Source: Terrihabitans soli
Lineage (GTDB): Bacteria; Pseudomonadota; Alphaproteobacteria; Rhizobiales; Methylopilaceae
Reading direction: 5' to 3'
Assembly (NCBI RefSeq): GCF_014191545.1
Contig: NZ_AP023361.1
Location: 1,454,501 to 1,518,500, forward strand
DNA: 64,000 nucleotides
The position numbers and the translations under genes were made by a program. Of the stretch, positions 29,252 to 38,846 are shown in pieces (position 1 is the first letter of the stretch; each line of letters begins with the position of its first letter). A model generated the notes under the pieces. That model was not told the DNA's origin, did not search any database, and saw only the letters and a list, made by a program, of their open reading frames with translations.

Positions 29252-30364
29252 CTAGGCCGGGTCCCAGGCGATGGTGCGGAAGGCGCGCAAAAGATCGCCA
29301 TCGAGCTTGCCGATCATGCTTTCCATGACGCCGAGCGTTCTTTCCACCGCCATGCGCGATTTCTCGGCATGCTGTTCGCTGAGAACACAGAAGACGTCGG
29401 CGATGGTCACGATGCGGACGAGATCGGGAATTTGCAGGCCGCTCAACCCGTCGGGGTACCCGCTGCCGTCGAGAAATTCATGGTGGTGACGGACGCAGGC
29501 CAGAATTTCCTCCGGGAAACCGCCTTCGCGCACGAGAAGCTCGTAGCCGAGAACAGGGTGCTTCTTCACCTGTTCCAGTTCCTGTTCCGTCAATACGTCC
29601 GGATTCTCCAGGATGTCGAGCGGAAGGAGGGCGTTGCCGATATTGTGCAGCAATCCGGCGCGCGCCAGCCTTTGCTGATCCTCGATCCGCATGTCCAGCG
29701 CCTGCGCGAATGCGACGGCGACGCCGGTCACGAGAAGGCTGTGCCGGTACGTCGCGTTGTGGTGCTGCCGCACGAGATCAAGCCAGGCCTTGATGCCGGA
29801 CGTGCGCAGCGCATCGATGATCACGACGTCTTTGACTTTGACTTGATCGAAGGGCACCGGGCGTCCGCCGCGCGAGGCCCGGAATATGTTCGTCAGCATG
29901 CCGTGAGCGGCCGCAACCCCGAGGCCGACCGCGCCGCCATGTTCGACAGCTTTTCGCTCGAAAGCCTGATCGTCCTTGTTGCGCACGGCGTCGATAAGAT
30001 CGCTGGGCTCGAACGGCCGGCTGATGGCTGCAGCGCCAAGAGCCCGGATCTTCGCAACACGCAGTTTCCGCTCGAGCTCTTCGGCGCTGTAGTCGAGAAC
30101 GCAGATGATCGGGATCGACGATTTTTCAGCGAAACTGCGCACGAGTTCCATGCCGCGGCCCGGATCCGGCGAATCGAGATCCACATCGATCACCGCGCAT
30201 GCCGCGGTCCGCGTCACCGTTTCCGGCGCGCTTCCCGGCAGCCATCTGCGGATCGGGCCGATCTCGCCCAATATGCTGGCAAGTTCGGCGCGCTCCGGCG
30301 CTCGATCCGAGACAACAGCGATATGAGATCGCGGGGAAGAATGAGGCACTCGCTTATGGAGCAT
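29252..30364 (-). CDS. Response regulator with degenerate HD-GYP domain
   Basis: A 370-residue REC plus HD-GYP protein. The receiver (about 15-128) keeps an Asp in AVIDVDLDS. The HD-GYP half (about 170-350) has YRHSLLV, HPVLGYELL, HHHEFLDGSGYPDGL and IVTIADVFCVLSE. In active c-di-GMP phosphodiesterases the core is HDIGK; here it reads LLHNIGNALLP, so the metal-binding Asp and the Lys are both Asn. It may therefore be a receptor or regulator rather than an enzyme. ATG at 30364 follows a GTAGGT site; a TTG lies one codon upstream. Confidence 0.86.
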   Translation of the reverse strand: MLHKRVPHSSPRSHIAVVSDRAPERAELASILGEIGPIRRWLPGSAPETVTRTAACAVIDVDLDSPDPGRGMELVRSFAEKSSIPIICVLDYSAEELERKLRVAKIRALGAAAISRPFEPSDLIDAVRNKDDQAFERKAVEHGGAVGLGVAAAHGMLTNIFRASRGGRPVPFDQVKVKDVVIIDALRTSGIKAWLDLVRQHHNATYRHSLLVTGVAVAFAQALDMRIEDQQRLARAGLLHNIGNALLPLDILENPDVLTEQELEQVKKHPVLGYELLVREGGFPEEILACVRHHHEFLDGSGYPDGLSGLQIPDLVRIVTIADVFCVLSEQHAEKSRMAVERTLGVMESMIGKLDGDLLRAFRTIAWDPA

Positions 30365-30564
30365 CAACCGTACCTACTGATAAGCAAAAGCCTCCCCCAA
30401 GGGTTAGTGATTAGGCCCAACCCGTTTTTTGTAAGTTAATGAGCGCCACATTTATGCTTACGGCCACTTAGGACGACTTATCTTAAACATGATGGTAAGT
30501 CCGGCGTCGGCACCGCACGGTTGCGCATTTGTGCCGTCTGCACAACCGGGTGTTTGAGTTTGGC

Positions 30565-31254
30565 TCAGCCTATCGCTGCGGCGGCTTTTTCGATGAGATC
30601 GGCAACGGTGCCGGGCTGCGAAACATAGACGGCGTGGCTCGCCGCAACTTCGACGACGGTTGAGCCGGCGCGCTGCGACATGAGTTTCTGCGCCGGGGGC
30701 GGGATCATCTTGTCGCCGCCGGCGATCAGATACCAGCTCGGTTTGCTTTTCCATGCCGGCTTTGTGATCGCGCCGCCCAGCGCACCGAGCCCCCAGGGCA
30801 ATTGGGAATCCGCCATGAAGGCCGCTTTGTCGGCATCGACATCGGCGCAGAACGCGTCGTGGAATTTCGCTGTGTCGAGAAACAGAAATCCATCCCGTGG
30901 CGGCAGGATCGGCGGCGCGGCTGCACCGGGCGGCGGATTGGCGATGAGCGAAGAGACGGACTCGCCGGCATCGGGCGCAAAGGCGGCGATATAGACGAGC
31001 GCCTTCACCTTGGCGTGGTTGCCGGCTTCGGTGATGACAACGCCGCCATAGGAATGGCCGACGAGAACGACAGGGCCGTCCTGCGCATCGAGAACAATGT
31101 TTGTTGCGGCGACATCGCCCACGAGCGTTTCGGTCGCGTGCTGCACGACGCTGACTTTATGTCCGCTCTTTTTCAGCGCGCGGTAGACACCTTCCCATCC
31201 GGAGCCGTCGGCGAAAGCGCCGTGTACCAGAACAATGTTGACAGATGACGGCAT
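30565..31254 (-). CDS. Alpha/beta hydrolase
   Basis: Serine hydrolase of 229 residues. It starts MPSSVNIVLVHGAFADGSGW with an oxyanion-hole segment (VHGAFADGSGW) and has the nucleophile elbow VGHSYGGVV. The catalytic acid is probably in the DKMIPP region and the His in ASHAVYVSQP. The substrate is unknown; this family is often found in small oxidative-stress operons. The ATG at 31254 has GAGGAG about six bases upstream, which decides between it and a nearby ATG at 31260. It follows DoxX and the AraC-type gene on the same strand. Confidence 0.88.
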   Translation of the reverse strand: MPSSVNIVLVHGAFADGSGWEGVYRALKKSGHKVSVVQHATETLVGDVAATNIVLDAQDGPVVLVGHSYGGVVITEAGNHAKVKALVYIAAFAPDAGESVSSLIANPPPGAAAPPILPPRDGFLFLDTAKFHDAFCADVDADKAAFMADSQLPWGLGALGGAITKPAWKSKPSWYLIAGGDKMIPPPAQKLMSQRAGSTVVEVAASHAVYVSQPGTVADLIEKAAAAIG

Positions 31255-31292
31255 ACGCATCTCCTCAAGAGCATCCGGCGCGGACCCTAGGC

Positions 31293-31667
31293 TCATTTCC
31301 GCCGGATGGGAAACAGCTCCCGGAGGCGCGCATCGCGCAGCCACAACCCGCCCCACATGAAAAGCCCGAGATAGATGCTGAAGAGGATATGGCTGAAGAG
31401 CGGGCTTTCGGCGCGGATTTGTGTCGCCATAGCGCCGCCGAACAGGCCCATGAACAGGACGGCGCCGAGTATGCTGGTGCGCGGGATGAGGTAGAGTACG
31501 AGCAGCGCAAGCTCGATGATGCCGATCATAAAGGCGTAGCCGGCAGGCCAGCCGAGCTGCGCCATGGTTTCCTCGGCAATGGGCAGTTGAAGCAGTTTCG
31601 GCGCGACGGATGCGCCGAGAATGAAGAGAGCAAAAAGCCCGGTGAGAATACGGCCTGCCCAGATCAT
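31293..31667 (-). CDS. DoxX-like membrane protein
   Basis: A 124-residue protein with four membrane helices and the DoxX-like family opening MIWAGRILTGLFALFILGASVAPKLL. The function is unknown; DoxX proteins are often linked with thiol or oxidative stress. Its start overlaps the stop of the upstream AraC-type regulator by 4 bases (ATGA), and AGGGAGA precedes the ATG, indicating a coupled operon with the regulator and the hydrolase. Confidence 0.85.
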   Translation of the reverse strand: MIWAGRILTGLFALFILGASVAPKLLQLPIAEETMAQLGWPAGYAFMIGIIELALLVLYLIPRTSILGAVLFMGLFGGAMATQIRAESPLFSHILFSIYLGLFMWGGLWLRDARLRELFPIRRK

Positions 31668-32722
31668 GCTGTGTCTCCCTCTTTGTCCTGCGATTTGAGT
31701 GTCTCGTAGCGAGGAACATGAAAGCGCTTGCGATAAGCGCCGGGCGTCAGCTCCGTTGTGCGTTTGAAAAGACGGCGGAAGAAAGCCGCGTCTTCATAGC
31801 CGACCGTCCAGCTGATGTCGTCGATGGAAGCGTCGGTACGCTCGAGCCGTCTTTTGGCTTCCTCGATTCTGATCTTCTGCACATAGGCGACAGGGCTGAG
31901 CCCGGTGGCCTGCGTGAACCTTCGCTTGAAGGTGCGTTCGGCAAGTCCGCTGCGGCGGATCATCTCCTCGACGGGATTTGCGACCGAAAAATGCGTAGCG
32001 ATCCAGTCCTGCGCCGCCATGACGGCCATATCGCCGTGATCGTTCCGGCCTTCGAACACCATATACGGCGCAAGCCCGTCCTGATGCCATTGCAGGGCGA
32101 AGAGGCGCGCAACGGTCTGTGCCGCCGTCGCGCCGGCATGGCGGGCGATGAGGTAGAGCACGAGATCGTGCCAGGTCATGGATGCGCCGGAGGTGATGAG
32201 TTCGTCGCGCTCACCGCCGATGACGAGCACGCGTTCCGGATAGGCGGGGATCTGCGGATAGGTGTCGGCGAAAATCTGCGCATAGCCGAAATGAACCGTC
32301 GCCGGAACGCGGTCGAACAGTCCCGTTTCCGCCAGCAGAAAAATGCCCGAACAGGCCGAGCAGACGAGGGCGCCTTTGCGGTGCATCGCGCGCACCCATT
32401 GGATGAGATCCGGATAGCGGTTTTTCCGCCAGCCCTCTTGGCCGAGAAGGATTGAGGGCACGATGACGATATCGGTGCTTTCGATGCTGGCGATGTCGCG
32501 CTGCACAAAGACCGGGACGCGGCTTGCAAGCTGCAGCGCGCCAGTCTTTTCGCCGACGATCTCGACTTCGAAAGGCGGGCTTTTCATCAGACCGCCGCCC
32601 GCTTCCGGCATCGCGTGAAAGACGTTCATCACGTCGAAAATGCCAGTCAGCGTCGATATGACGGCCTCGGGGATAGCGACGAGGCTGACATGGAGCGGTT
32701 TCTGGCCGGTCTCGCTGGGCAT
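31664..32722 (-). CDS. GlxA-type AraC-family transcription regulator
   Basis: A 352-residue two-domain regulator. The N-terminal DJ-1/PfpI-like domain (about 10-200) contains the segment SACSGIFLLAETGLFD, where the Cys matches the family's reactive position. The C-terminal AraC helix-turn-helix (about 245-345) has KIRIEEAKRRLERTDASIDD and GYEDAAFFRRLFKRTTELTPGAYRKRF. It heads the operon with DoxX and the hydrolase and probably controls it; the effector is unknown. ATG at 32722 is chosen from the domain start. Confidence 0.9.
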   Translation of the reverse strand: MPSETGQKPLHVSLVAIPEAVISTLTGIFDVMNVFHAMPEAGGGLMKSPPFEVEIVGEKTGALQLASRVPVFVQRDIASIESTDIVIVPSILLGQEGWRKNRYPDLIQWVRAMHRKGALVCSACSGIFLLAETGLFDRVPATVHFGYAQIFADTYPQIPAYPERVLVIGGERDELITSGASMTWHDLVLYLIARHAGATAAQTVARLFALQWHQDGLAPYMVFEGRNDHGDMAVMAAQDWIATHFSVANPVEEMIRRSGLAERTFKRRFTQATGLSPVAYVQKIRIEEAKRRLERTDASIDDISWTVGYEDAAFFRRLFKRTTELTPGAYRKRFHVPRYETLKSQDKEGDTA

Positions 32723-32870
32723 GGGGCTCTCTTCCGGAGGCCGGAGACTAGCCAAGCGCCCGAACCCGCACAAATCGCGCTGGCACAAACGGCCCGGTTT
32801 TGGCCAAGCCGCCTCTGACGCACGTCCGCCCGGACTGCGAAGTTCGCGTACCAAACACAGGAGCGCGGTC

Positions 32871-33947
32871 ATGGAACATGTAAATCCCAACCAGCGGGAT
32901 CAAGCGAAACTCGATGCGATGCTGGCGCGCGCCGTCGGCGATCTGTCGGCCGGCTATGGCGGCGTCATGGTGAGCCTCGGCCACAGGCTCGGCCTGTACC
33001 GGGCGATGGCGGGTGCGGGGCCCTTGAGTTCGCGCGAAGTGGCAAAGCGTGCAGGCTGTGCCGAGCGCTATGTGCGCGAATGGCTGAATTCGCAGGTCGC
33101 CGGCGGCTATGTCGATTATCATGCGTCGAGCGAAACCTATGAGCTGACGCCGGAACAGGCTTTCGTTCTCGCCGACGAAAATAGCCCCGCTTTCATTCCG
33201 AGCGCCTGGTCGGTGCCCGCCTCGATGTGGGCGGACGAAGAGAAAGCTGTCACCGCGTTCCGTACGGGTAATGGCATTCCCTGGGGCGATCATGACGGGC
33301 GGCTGTCCTGCGGCGTTGCCGCTTTCTACCGTAATGCCTATCGCGGCAGCCTCGTCTCCGAATGGCTTCCGGCGCTCGATGGCGTTGCCTCGAAATTGAA
33401 AGCGGGCGCGCGCGTCGCCGATATCGGCTGTGGCCACGGCCATTCGACCCTCTTGATGGCGGAGGCTTTCCCGGCCTCAACCTTTTCCGGCTTCGACACG
33501 CATCCCCAGTCGATCGGCATCGCGCGCGCCCATGCGGTGAAGGAGAGCCTCGATACGCGCGCTCTGTTCGAGACGGCGAATGCGAGCGATTTTCCGGGCG
33601 GCAAATACGATCTCATCTGCTTCTTCGATTGCCTGCACGATATGGGCGATCCGCTTGCGGCGGCGCAGCAGGCAGCCAAGCAGATCGCGCCGGACGGCAC
33701 GGTGATGCTGGTCGAGCCGTTCGCCAATGATCGCGTCGAGGACAATGTCTCGCCGGTGGCGCGGCTATATTATGCGGCCTCAACGACGATCTGCTGCGCG
33801 CATGCGATTTCGGAAGGCGGGCGCATGGTGCTGGGCGCGCAGGCGGGCGAGGCGAGGCTTGCGCAGGTTTTCCGCAAAGCGGGCTTTACGAAGTTCCGCC
33901 GGGCGCTGGCAACGCCCTTCAACCTGATCCTGGAAGCGCGTCTTTAG
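32871..33947 (+). CDS. SAM-dependent methyltransferase with winged-helix N-terminus
   Basis: A 358-residue enzyme. Residues about 25-95 resemble the winged-helix dimerisation domain of O-methyltransferase-type proteins (SSREVAKRAGCAERYVREWL). The class I methyltransferase core starts near 175 with VADIGCGHGHSTLLMAEAFP, followed by the acidic GFDTHP. The substrate is unknown. AGGAG lies 8 bases before ATG 32871. It is divergent from the AraC-type regulator gene and could be one of its targets. Confidence 0.86.
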   Translation: MEHVNPNQRDQAKLDAMLARAVGDLSAGYGGVMVSLGHRLGLYRAMAGAGPLSSREVAKRAGCAERYVREWLNSQVAGGYVDYHASSETYELTPEQAFVLADENSPAFIPSAWSVPASMWADEEKAVTAFRTGNGIPWGDHDGRLSCGVAAFYRNAYRGSLVSEWLPALDGVASKLKAGARVADIGCGHGHSTLLMAEAFPASTFSGFDTHPQSIGIARAHAVKESLDTRALFETANASDFPGGKYDLICFFDCLHDMGDPLAAAQQAAKQIAPDGTVMLVEPFANDRVEDNVSPVARLYYAASTTICCAHAISEGGRMVLGAQAGEARLAQVFRKAGFTKFRRALATPFNLILEARL

Positions 33948-33954
33948 ACGCGCT

Positions 33955-35517
33955 TCACTCCCACTCGATCGTGCCCGGCGGCTTCGACGTCACGTCGTAG
34001 ACGACGCGGTTGATGCCGCGAACTTCATTGATGATGCGCGTCGCGGCGCGGCCGAGGAAATTCATATCGAAATGATAGAAATCGGCCGTCATGCCGTCGG
34101 TCGAGGTGACCGCGCGTAGCGCCAGAACGTGATCGTAAGTGCGGCCGTCGCCCATGACGCCGACGGTGCGAACCGGGAGCAGCACCGCAAAGGCCTGCCA
34201 GATGACATCGTACAAGCCCGCTTTGCGGATCTCGTCGAGATAGATGGCGTCGGCCTTCTGCAGAATGTCGATCTTCTCGCGGGTGATCTCGCCGGGAATG
34301 CGGATGGCAAGACCCGGACCCGGGAAGGGATGGCGGCCGACAAAGGCATCGGGCAGCCCAAGCTCGCGGCCGAGCGCGCGCACTTCGTCCTTGAAGAGTT
34401 CGCGCAGCGGTTCGACGAGCTGCATCTTCATGCGCTCGGGCAGGCCGCCGACATTGTGGTGCGATTTGATGGTGACGGACGGCCCCCCATGGAAGGAGAC
34501 GCTTTCGATGACGTCGGGATAGAGCGTCCCTTGCGCGAGAAAATCGGCGCCGCCGATTTTCTTGGCTTCCGCATCGAACACATCGATGAACAGACGCCCG
34601 ATGGTCTTCCGCTTTGTCTCCGGGTCGGTGACGCCCTCAAGCTCTTTCAGGAAGAGATCGGACGCGTCCACATGGACGAGCGGGATGTTGTAGTGATTGC
34701 GAAACAGCGTCACGACCTGTTCGGCTTCCGCCTGGCGCAAGAGGCCGTGATCGACGAAGACGCAGGTCAGCTGCTCGCCGATGGCTTCGTGAATGAGAAG
34801 CGCCGCAACGGATGAGTCCACACCGCCCGACAGCCCGCAAATGACGCGGCCTTTGCCGACCTGTTTGCGGATCTTGGCGATGGCCTCTTCGCGATAGGCA
34901 GCCATGGTCCAATCGCCTTTGGCGCCGACGATCTCGCGCACAAAATTGCGGATCAGGCGCGCGCCATCCGGCGTATGGACGACTTCCGGGTGGAACTGCA
35001 CGGCGTAATAGCGCCTCGCTTCGTCCGCGACGGCGGCAAAGGGAGCGCCTTCGGACACGGCGATGACCTTGAAGCCCTGGGGCAGGGCCGTGACGCGATC
35101 GCCATGGCTCATCCACACCGGATAGCGCTTGCCGGTCTGCCAGACGCCGTCGAAGAGCGTGCTCTCGGAGACGACCTCGATCTCGGCGCGGCCGAATTCG
35201 CGCGAATGGCCGCCTTCGACCCCGCCGCCGAGCTGGGCCATCATGGTCTGTTCGCCATAGCAGATGCCGAGAACCGGAAGCCCCGAGTCAAAAACGCTTT
35301 GCGGGGCGAAGGGCGCGTCGAGTTCTGTAACGGAGGCCGGACCGCCGGAGAGAATGACGCCTTTGGCGCCAAAGGTCTTGAAGGCCTCAGGGGCTTTCTG
35401 GGAGGGGACGACTTCGCAATAAACCCCCTGTTCGCGGACTCTTCGGGCGATCAGCTGAGTGACCTGCGAGCCGAAATCGATGATGAGGATGCGGTCGTGA
35501 GCGGGGGTAGCTGTCAT
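33955..35517 (-). CDS. guaA: GMP synthase (glutamine-hydrolysing)
   Basis: Converts XMP to GMP with ATP and glutamine, the last step of guanine nucleotide synthesis. The 520 residues comprise a class I glutamine amidotransferase domain (GICYGEQTM Cys near residue 86, His in QFHPEVVHT) and an ATP pyrophosphatase domain with the P-loop [10 protein letters not shown]. It ends with the conserved ...KPPGTIEWE. guaB lies 3.8 kb away on the same strand, with unrelated genes between. Confidence 0.97.
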   Translation of the reverse strand: MTATPAHDRILIIDFGSQVTQLIARRVREQGVYCEVVPSQKAPEAFKTFGAKGVILSGGPASVTELDAPFAPQSVFDSGLPVLGICYGEQTMMAQLGGGVEGGHSREFGRAEIEVVSESTLFDGVWQTGKRYPVWMSHGDRVTALPQGFKVIAVSEGAPFAAVADEARRYYAVQFHPEVVHTPDGARLIRNFVREIVGAKGDWTMAAYREEAIAKIRKQVGKGRVICGLSGGVDSSVAALLIHEAIGEQLTCVFVDHGLLRQAEAEQVVTLFRNHYNIPLVHVDASDLFLKELEGVTDPETKRKTIGRLFIDVFDAEAKKIGGADFLAQGTLYPDVIESVSFHGGPSVTIKSHHNVGGLPERMKMQLVEPLRELFKDEVRALGRELGLPDAFVGRHPFPGPGLAIRIPGEITREKIDILQKADAIYLDEIRKAGLYDVIWQAFAVLLPVRTVGVMGDGRTYDHVLALRAVTSTDGMTADFYHFDMNFLGRAATRIINEVRGINRVVYDVTSKPPGTIEWE

Positions 35518-35674
35518 GGCAAGGGGTTAAGTCAAAGTCCGCCGCGCCGCAACGGGCCGGGTGCCGCATCGGCCCGCGTTTACCGGATTTCTGGGAATAT
35601 CGGTCATGGTGCGCCGCATAAGCCCGAAAAGGGCGGCTGACGGGGCTGGCCAGGGACTGGGCCAAAGGGCTGGA

Positions 35675-36523
35675 ATGACTGATTTTCGAGCAGATTCAGA
35701 GGGCTGGGCCGAATGGGGCATCCGCCAAATGATGGCGGTTCTGTATGCCGTCCGGCCCCGGCGCCTTCGGGAAACGGCGGTCGTGATCCCCGTGACCTTC
35801 TGGCGAACCCTGAGGCCTGGCCCCGCCGTGCCGGACGAGAGCTCTCTCGCCGGTCCGGACGGTTATGGCGGGCCGGTACATGACCGTTCGGTCCAGGCGG
35901 TCCTTGCCGGGATGAAGAACGGCTTTCACGTCATGGGCCATGCCGGGCCGCTGAAATGGTGGTCGCCGCCGGAGCGCGCCGTGATGATGCTTGGCGATGT
36001 GCATATTCCAAAACGCTTCCGCCGCACGCTTAAGAATTCCGGTTTCACGGTGTCGATCGATGATGCCTTCGACGATGTCGTGCGCGCCTGCGGCGCGCCG
36101 CGCAAACGCCTTCATCTCACCTGGCTGCATCCCAAAACGCGCGCGCTGATGGGCGAACTCCACAGAGCCGGCCATGCCCATTCGGTCGAAGTGCGCAATG
36201 AAGCGGGAGAGCTGGTCGGCGGCGTGTTCGGCGTCACGCTCGGTCCGGTGTTCAGCGCGCTGTCGATGTTCCACACCGCAAACGATGCGTCGAAACTCGC
36301 GATCGTCAGCCTCTACCATCATCTGTCGGCCTGGGGTTTTGCCGCGGTCGATCATCAAGCGCTGAGCCCCTGGGTGAAGGATCTTGGCGGCAAGACCATC
36401 CCGCGCGCTGACTTCAATGCGCTGATCAAAGGCTCAGAGCCCGCAAAGGCAAAGCCTGGGCGCTGGCATGTGGAATTTGCGCCGAAAGATACGGCGGAGT
36501 GGAAGAAGTCCGACGCAGCCTAG
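35675..36523 (+). CDS. Divergent leucyl/phenylalanyl-tRNA-protein transferase homologue
   Basis: A 282-residue protein clearly related to Aat, the N-end-rule enzyme that adds Leu or Phe to protein N-termini. It shares WWSPPERAVMML, HIPKRFRRTLKNSGFTVSIDDAFDDVVRACG, GHAHSVEV and ELVGGVFGVTLGPVF. Key positions differ from the usual family pattern: SMFHTANDASK in place of ESMFSR.TNASK, and VDHQALSPW for the usual D.Q motif. The N-terminus is also longer and unusual. It may be a paralogue with altered specificity. ATG 35675 has AAGGGCTGGA upstream. It is convergent with the next gene, overlapping by 4 bases. Confidence 0.82.
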   Translation: MTDFRADSEGWAEWGIRQMMAVLYAVRPRRLRETAVVIPVTFWRTLRPGPAVPDESSLAGPDGYGGPVHDRSVQAVLAGMKNGFHVMGHAGPLKWWSPPERAVMMLGDVHIPKRFRRTLKNSGFTVSIDDAFDDVVRACGAPRKRLHLTWLHPKTRALMGELHRAGHAHSVEVRNEAGELVGGVFGVTLGPVFSALSMFHTANDASKLAIVSLYHHLSAWGFAAVDHQALSPWVKDLGGKTIPRADFNALIKGSEPAKAKPGRWHVEFAPKDTAEWKKSDAA

Positions 36524-36825
36524 AAACAGGCTTGGCCGCCGAAAAAGCCGTTCGGCGTTGGGGCTTGGCAGAAGCCGCCCGCTGGAGTTCCGTTATTTGG
36601 GAATGGCCCAAAACGCCCCGCGGGAGTGCAACAGAAAGCCGGCATTGGAACGCCGCCACCACCCTGCACAAAGCCCTGTACGGGCCCCGCAGGCGAAAAG
36701 CACACACAGGGACTTCCCGGCGCCATGCCGACCGAGAGCGGGCAGGTCCCGAAACTTGTCGCACAGAACTGGGCGAAGGCGGGGCTTGAGAAAACGCACA
36801 GGACGATGCCGATGAGCAGCCTCAT
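36520..36825 (-). CDS. Small Cys/Gly/Pro-rich secreted protein
   Basis: A 101-residue protein I cannot assign to a named family. It has a Sec signal peptide (MRLLIGIVLCVFSSPAFA) and a mature part of about 83 residues carrying eight cysteines in patterns such as FCATSFGTC, SPCVCF, FCCTPAG and GFCQAP, with long Gly/Pro stretches. It is presumably disulfide-stabilised in the periplasm or outside. Its start overlaps the stop of the upstream membrane-protein gene (ATGA), indicating cotranslation. Confidence 0.75.
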   Translation of the reverse strand: MRLLIGIVLCVFSSPAFAQFCATSFGTCPLSVGMAPGSPCVCFSPAGPVQGFVQGGGGVPMPAFCCTPAGRFGPFPNNGTPAGGFCQAPTPNGFFGGQACF

Positions 36826-37481
36826 TTGATCAATCCGGCGACATCGTTGTACGGATTGAGCGTCGCCAGAGACGGGCTTTTCTTGACGAGTTTCCAGCTC
36901 GCTCCGTCACGCACCAGCGCGTACTGGGCGAACTCACCGCCTGAATATTCGAATTCGAATTGCAAGGGCGCGCCGGGTGCCGCGAATTGCGGCTGACCAT
37001 CCGGTGTCACCGTTGGCTGCTCGTCCGGTGCGGGATAAAACGTGATGGGAAATTTGTCGCCAACATTGAAGCCGGGGGCGACGATTAGAAAATACTCGAC
37101 ATTCGGAATCTTCTTCACACCGTCCGGTACCCGCTTCGGCACCTTCCGCGAATAAAACGCGGAATCGATGAAGGCTTTCGGGTCGACCTCCTCGATCGTT
37201 ACGGTAAACTTGGCGAGCTGTGTCTGGTTCTTATTCCAAATATGAACGGAGAAGGCGACAAGAGAGAAGCCGGCGACGACCACCGCAAGGAAATAGAATA
37301 TGTACACGTAGCGCTCCTCCTTTGTGGCGGGAGGGTCGGTCCGTGAGTTGCACTCATTAAAGTATTGCCGAGCTTTGTGAGCGATATAGATCGAGAACAG
37401 AACCGAAAAGAAAAACGGACCCGATCTCTGGGCGAGACTGGTGACCTCTGCGATCGCGAAAGATATGCCTGTCGGCTCCAT
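36822..37481 (-). CDS. Membrane protein of unknown function
   Basis: A 219-residue protein with two predicted membrane helices (about 20-38 and 62-85) and a soluble C-terminal domain rich in beta strands (VEYFLIVAPGFNVGDKFPITFYPAP...). No family is recognised. ATG 37481 is chosen; a TTG seven codons upstream could also serve. It forms a two-gene overlapping unit with the Cys-rich secreted protein, which suggests a shared surface function. Confidence 0.7.
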   Translation of the reverse strand: MEPTGISFAIAEVTSLAQRSGPFFFSVLFSIYIAHKARQYFNECNSRTDPPATKEERYVYIFYFLAVVVAGFSLVAFSVHIWNKNQTQLAKFTVTIEEVDPKAFIDSAFYSRKVPKRVPDGVKKIPNVEYFLIVAPGFNVGDKFPITFYPAPDEQPTVTPDGQPQFAAPGAPLQFEFEYSGGEFAQYALVRDGASWKLVKKSPSLATLNPYNDVAGLIK

Positions 37482-37531
37482 AGGCCGAATAATGCTCCAC
37501 AATTAAAAATTGTAAAGTGGCTGAGTGCCCT

Positions 37532-38821
37532 CTATTGGCGCAGCACCGCGACGAAGAACCCATCCGTCCCGCTGCGGCGCGGGGTGAGGAGGAGACCGCT
37601 TCCATCGGCATTGGCATAGGGGTCGAGCGCCCCCAGTCCCGCTGCGGAGAGGGCCTCCCGGATAGGAACCGGCCGGAAGCCGGGATGAGCCGCACGGAAG
37701 GCTTGGAGGCGGTCTTCGTTTTCCTCAGCCAGCAAGGAGCAGGTGATGTAGACGAGGCGGCCGCCCGGTTTCACAAGCCGCGCGGCATCGCCCAGCACCG
37801 CATCCTGTTCCTTCTGCCGGATTTCGAGCGAACCGGGGCGCATGCGCCATTTCGCATCGGGATTGCGCCGCCAGGTGCCGGCGCCGGTGCAGGGCGCATC
37901 GACGAGAACGAGATCGGCTTTTCCCTCAAGATCTTTCAGCACGTCTTCTTTGCCGCGCGGCGAGCGGATCTGAAGATTGCGGACCCCGGCGCGCTCCGCG
38001 CGCTCATGCAGCGGCGCAAGACGCCTGAGATCGCGGTCATGGGCGAAGATCTGCCCCTTGTTCTCCATGCCCGCGGACAGAGCGAGTGTCTTGCCGCCGC
38101 CTCCGGCGCAGAGATCGATGACCTGTTCTCCGGGCTTTGCCTGCGCAATGAGGCTGGCGATCTGCGAGCCTTCGTCCTGCACTTCGACAAGGCCCTTGAG
38201 AAAAGCGGGTTCCGACTGCACCGGCGGGCCGCGCCCGTCGGCAAGCAAGGGAATTCGGATGCCGAGCGGCGAATGCGGCGTCGGTTCGGGATGAAGATGG
38301 GAGAGTTCGGCGAGCGCTTCCTCGCGCGTGCCTTTCAACAGATTGACGCGCAGGTCGAGCGGCGCGCGCTCGGACAGCGCCGCGCCTTCATCGGCACGGT
38401 CTTCGCCGAAAATGCGCTGCAGATGCGCATCGAGCCATTGGGGATAATCGCCGCGCACGAAAGCCGGCGCGCCTTCGAGCGTAGAGGAGTTCAGCGCTTT
38501 GCGCTCGGCATCGGACAGCGCGTCTGGTGCGTGCGGACTGTCGGCAAACTGCGCCGCAAGATCGTCTGCGCTGATGCCGCGGGTAAAGGCGAGGGCGCCG
38601 AGAACAAGCGCGCGCGGTGTCTCGGCGCCCATGCGGAAGCCGAGCGATGAGCGCTTGCGGAGCACGTCGTAGATCAGGCTTGCGATCTGCGCGCGGTCTT
38701 TTGAGCCGGCAAACCTGTGCGTCAGGCCCCAGTCTTTCAGGGCATCTGCCACGGGTCGTTTCTTCGCCTCGAGATCGGTCAGAATCTCGATGGCAGCGCT
38801 GGCATGCGCGGCGGGTTTCAT
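37532..38821 (-). CDS. RsmB/NOP-type RNA cytosine methyltransferase
   Basis: A 429-residue SAM-dependent RNA m5C methyltransferase. The N-terminal NusB-like region is followed by the catalytic domain with VIDLCAGGGGKTLALSA (motif I), the catalytic Cys in DAPCTGAGTWRRNPD (PC motif, motif IV) and the second Cys in VYITCSLLAEEN (TC motif, motif VI). Likely target is 16S rRNA, but related enzymes modify tRNA. It sits in the block between guaB and guaA. Confidence 0.92.
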   Translation of the reverse strand: MKPAAHASAAIEILTDLEAKKRPVADALKDWGLTHRFAGSKDRAQIASLIYDVLRKRSSLGFRMGAETPRALVLGALAFTRGISADDLAAQFADSPHAPDALSDAERKALNSSTLEGAPAFVRGDYPQWLDAHLQRIFGEDRADEGAALSERAPLDLRVNLLKGTREEALAELSHLHPEPTPHSPLGIRIPLLADGRGPPVQSEPAFLKGLVEVQDEGSQIASLIAQAKPGEQVIDLCAGGGGKTLALSAGMENKGQIFAHDRDLRRLAPLHERAERAGVRNLQIRSPRGKEDVLKDLEGKADLVLVDAPCTGAGTWRRNPDAKWRMRPGSLEIRQKEQDAVLGDAARLVKPGGRLVYITCSLLAEENEDRLQAFRAAHPGFRPVPIREALSAAGLGALDPYANADGSGLLLTPRRSGTDGFFVAVLRQ

Positions 38822-38846
38822 TTTTGCTTTCCGCCGGTTTTTCCGG

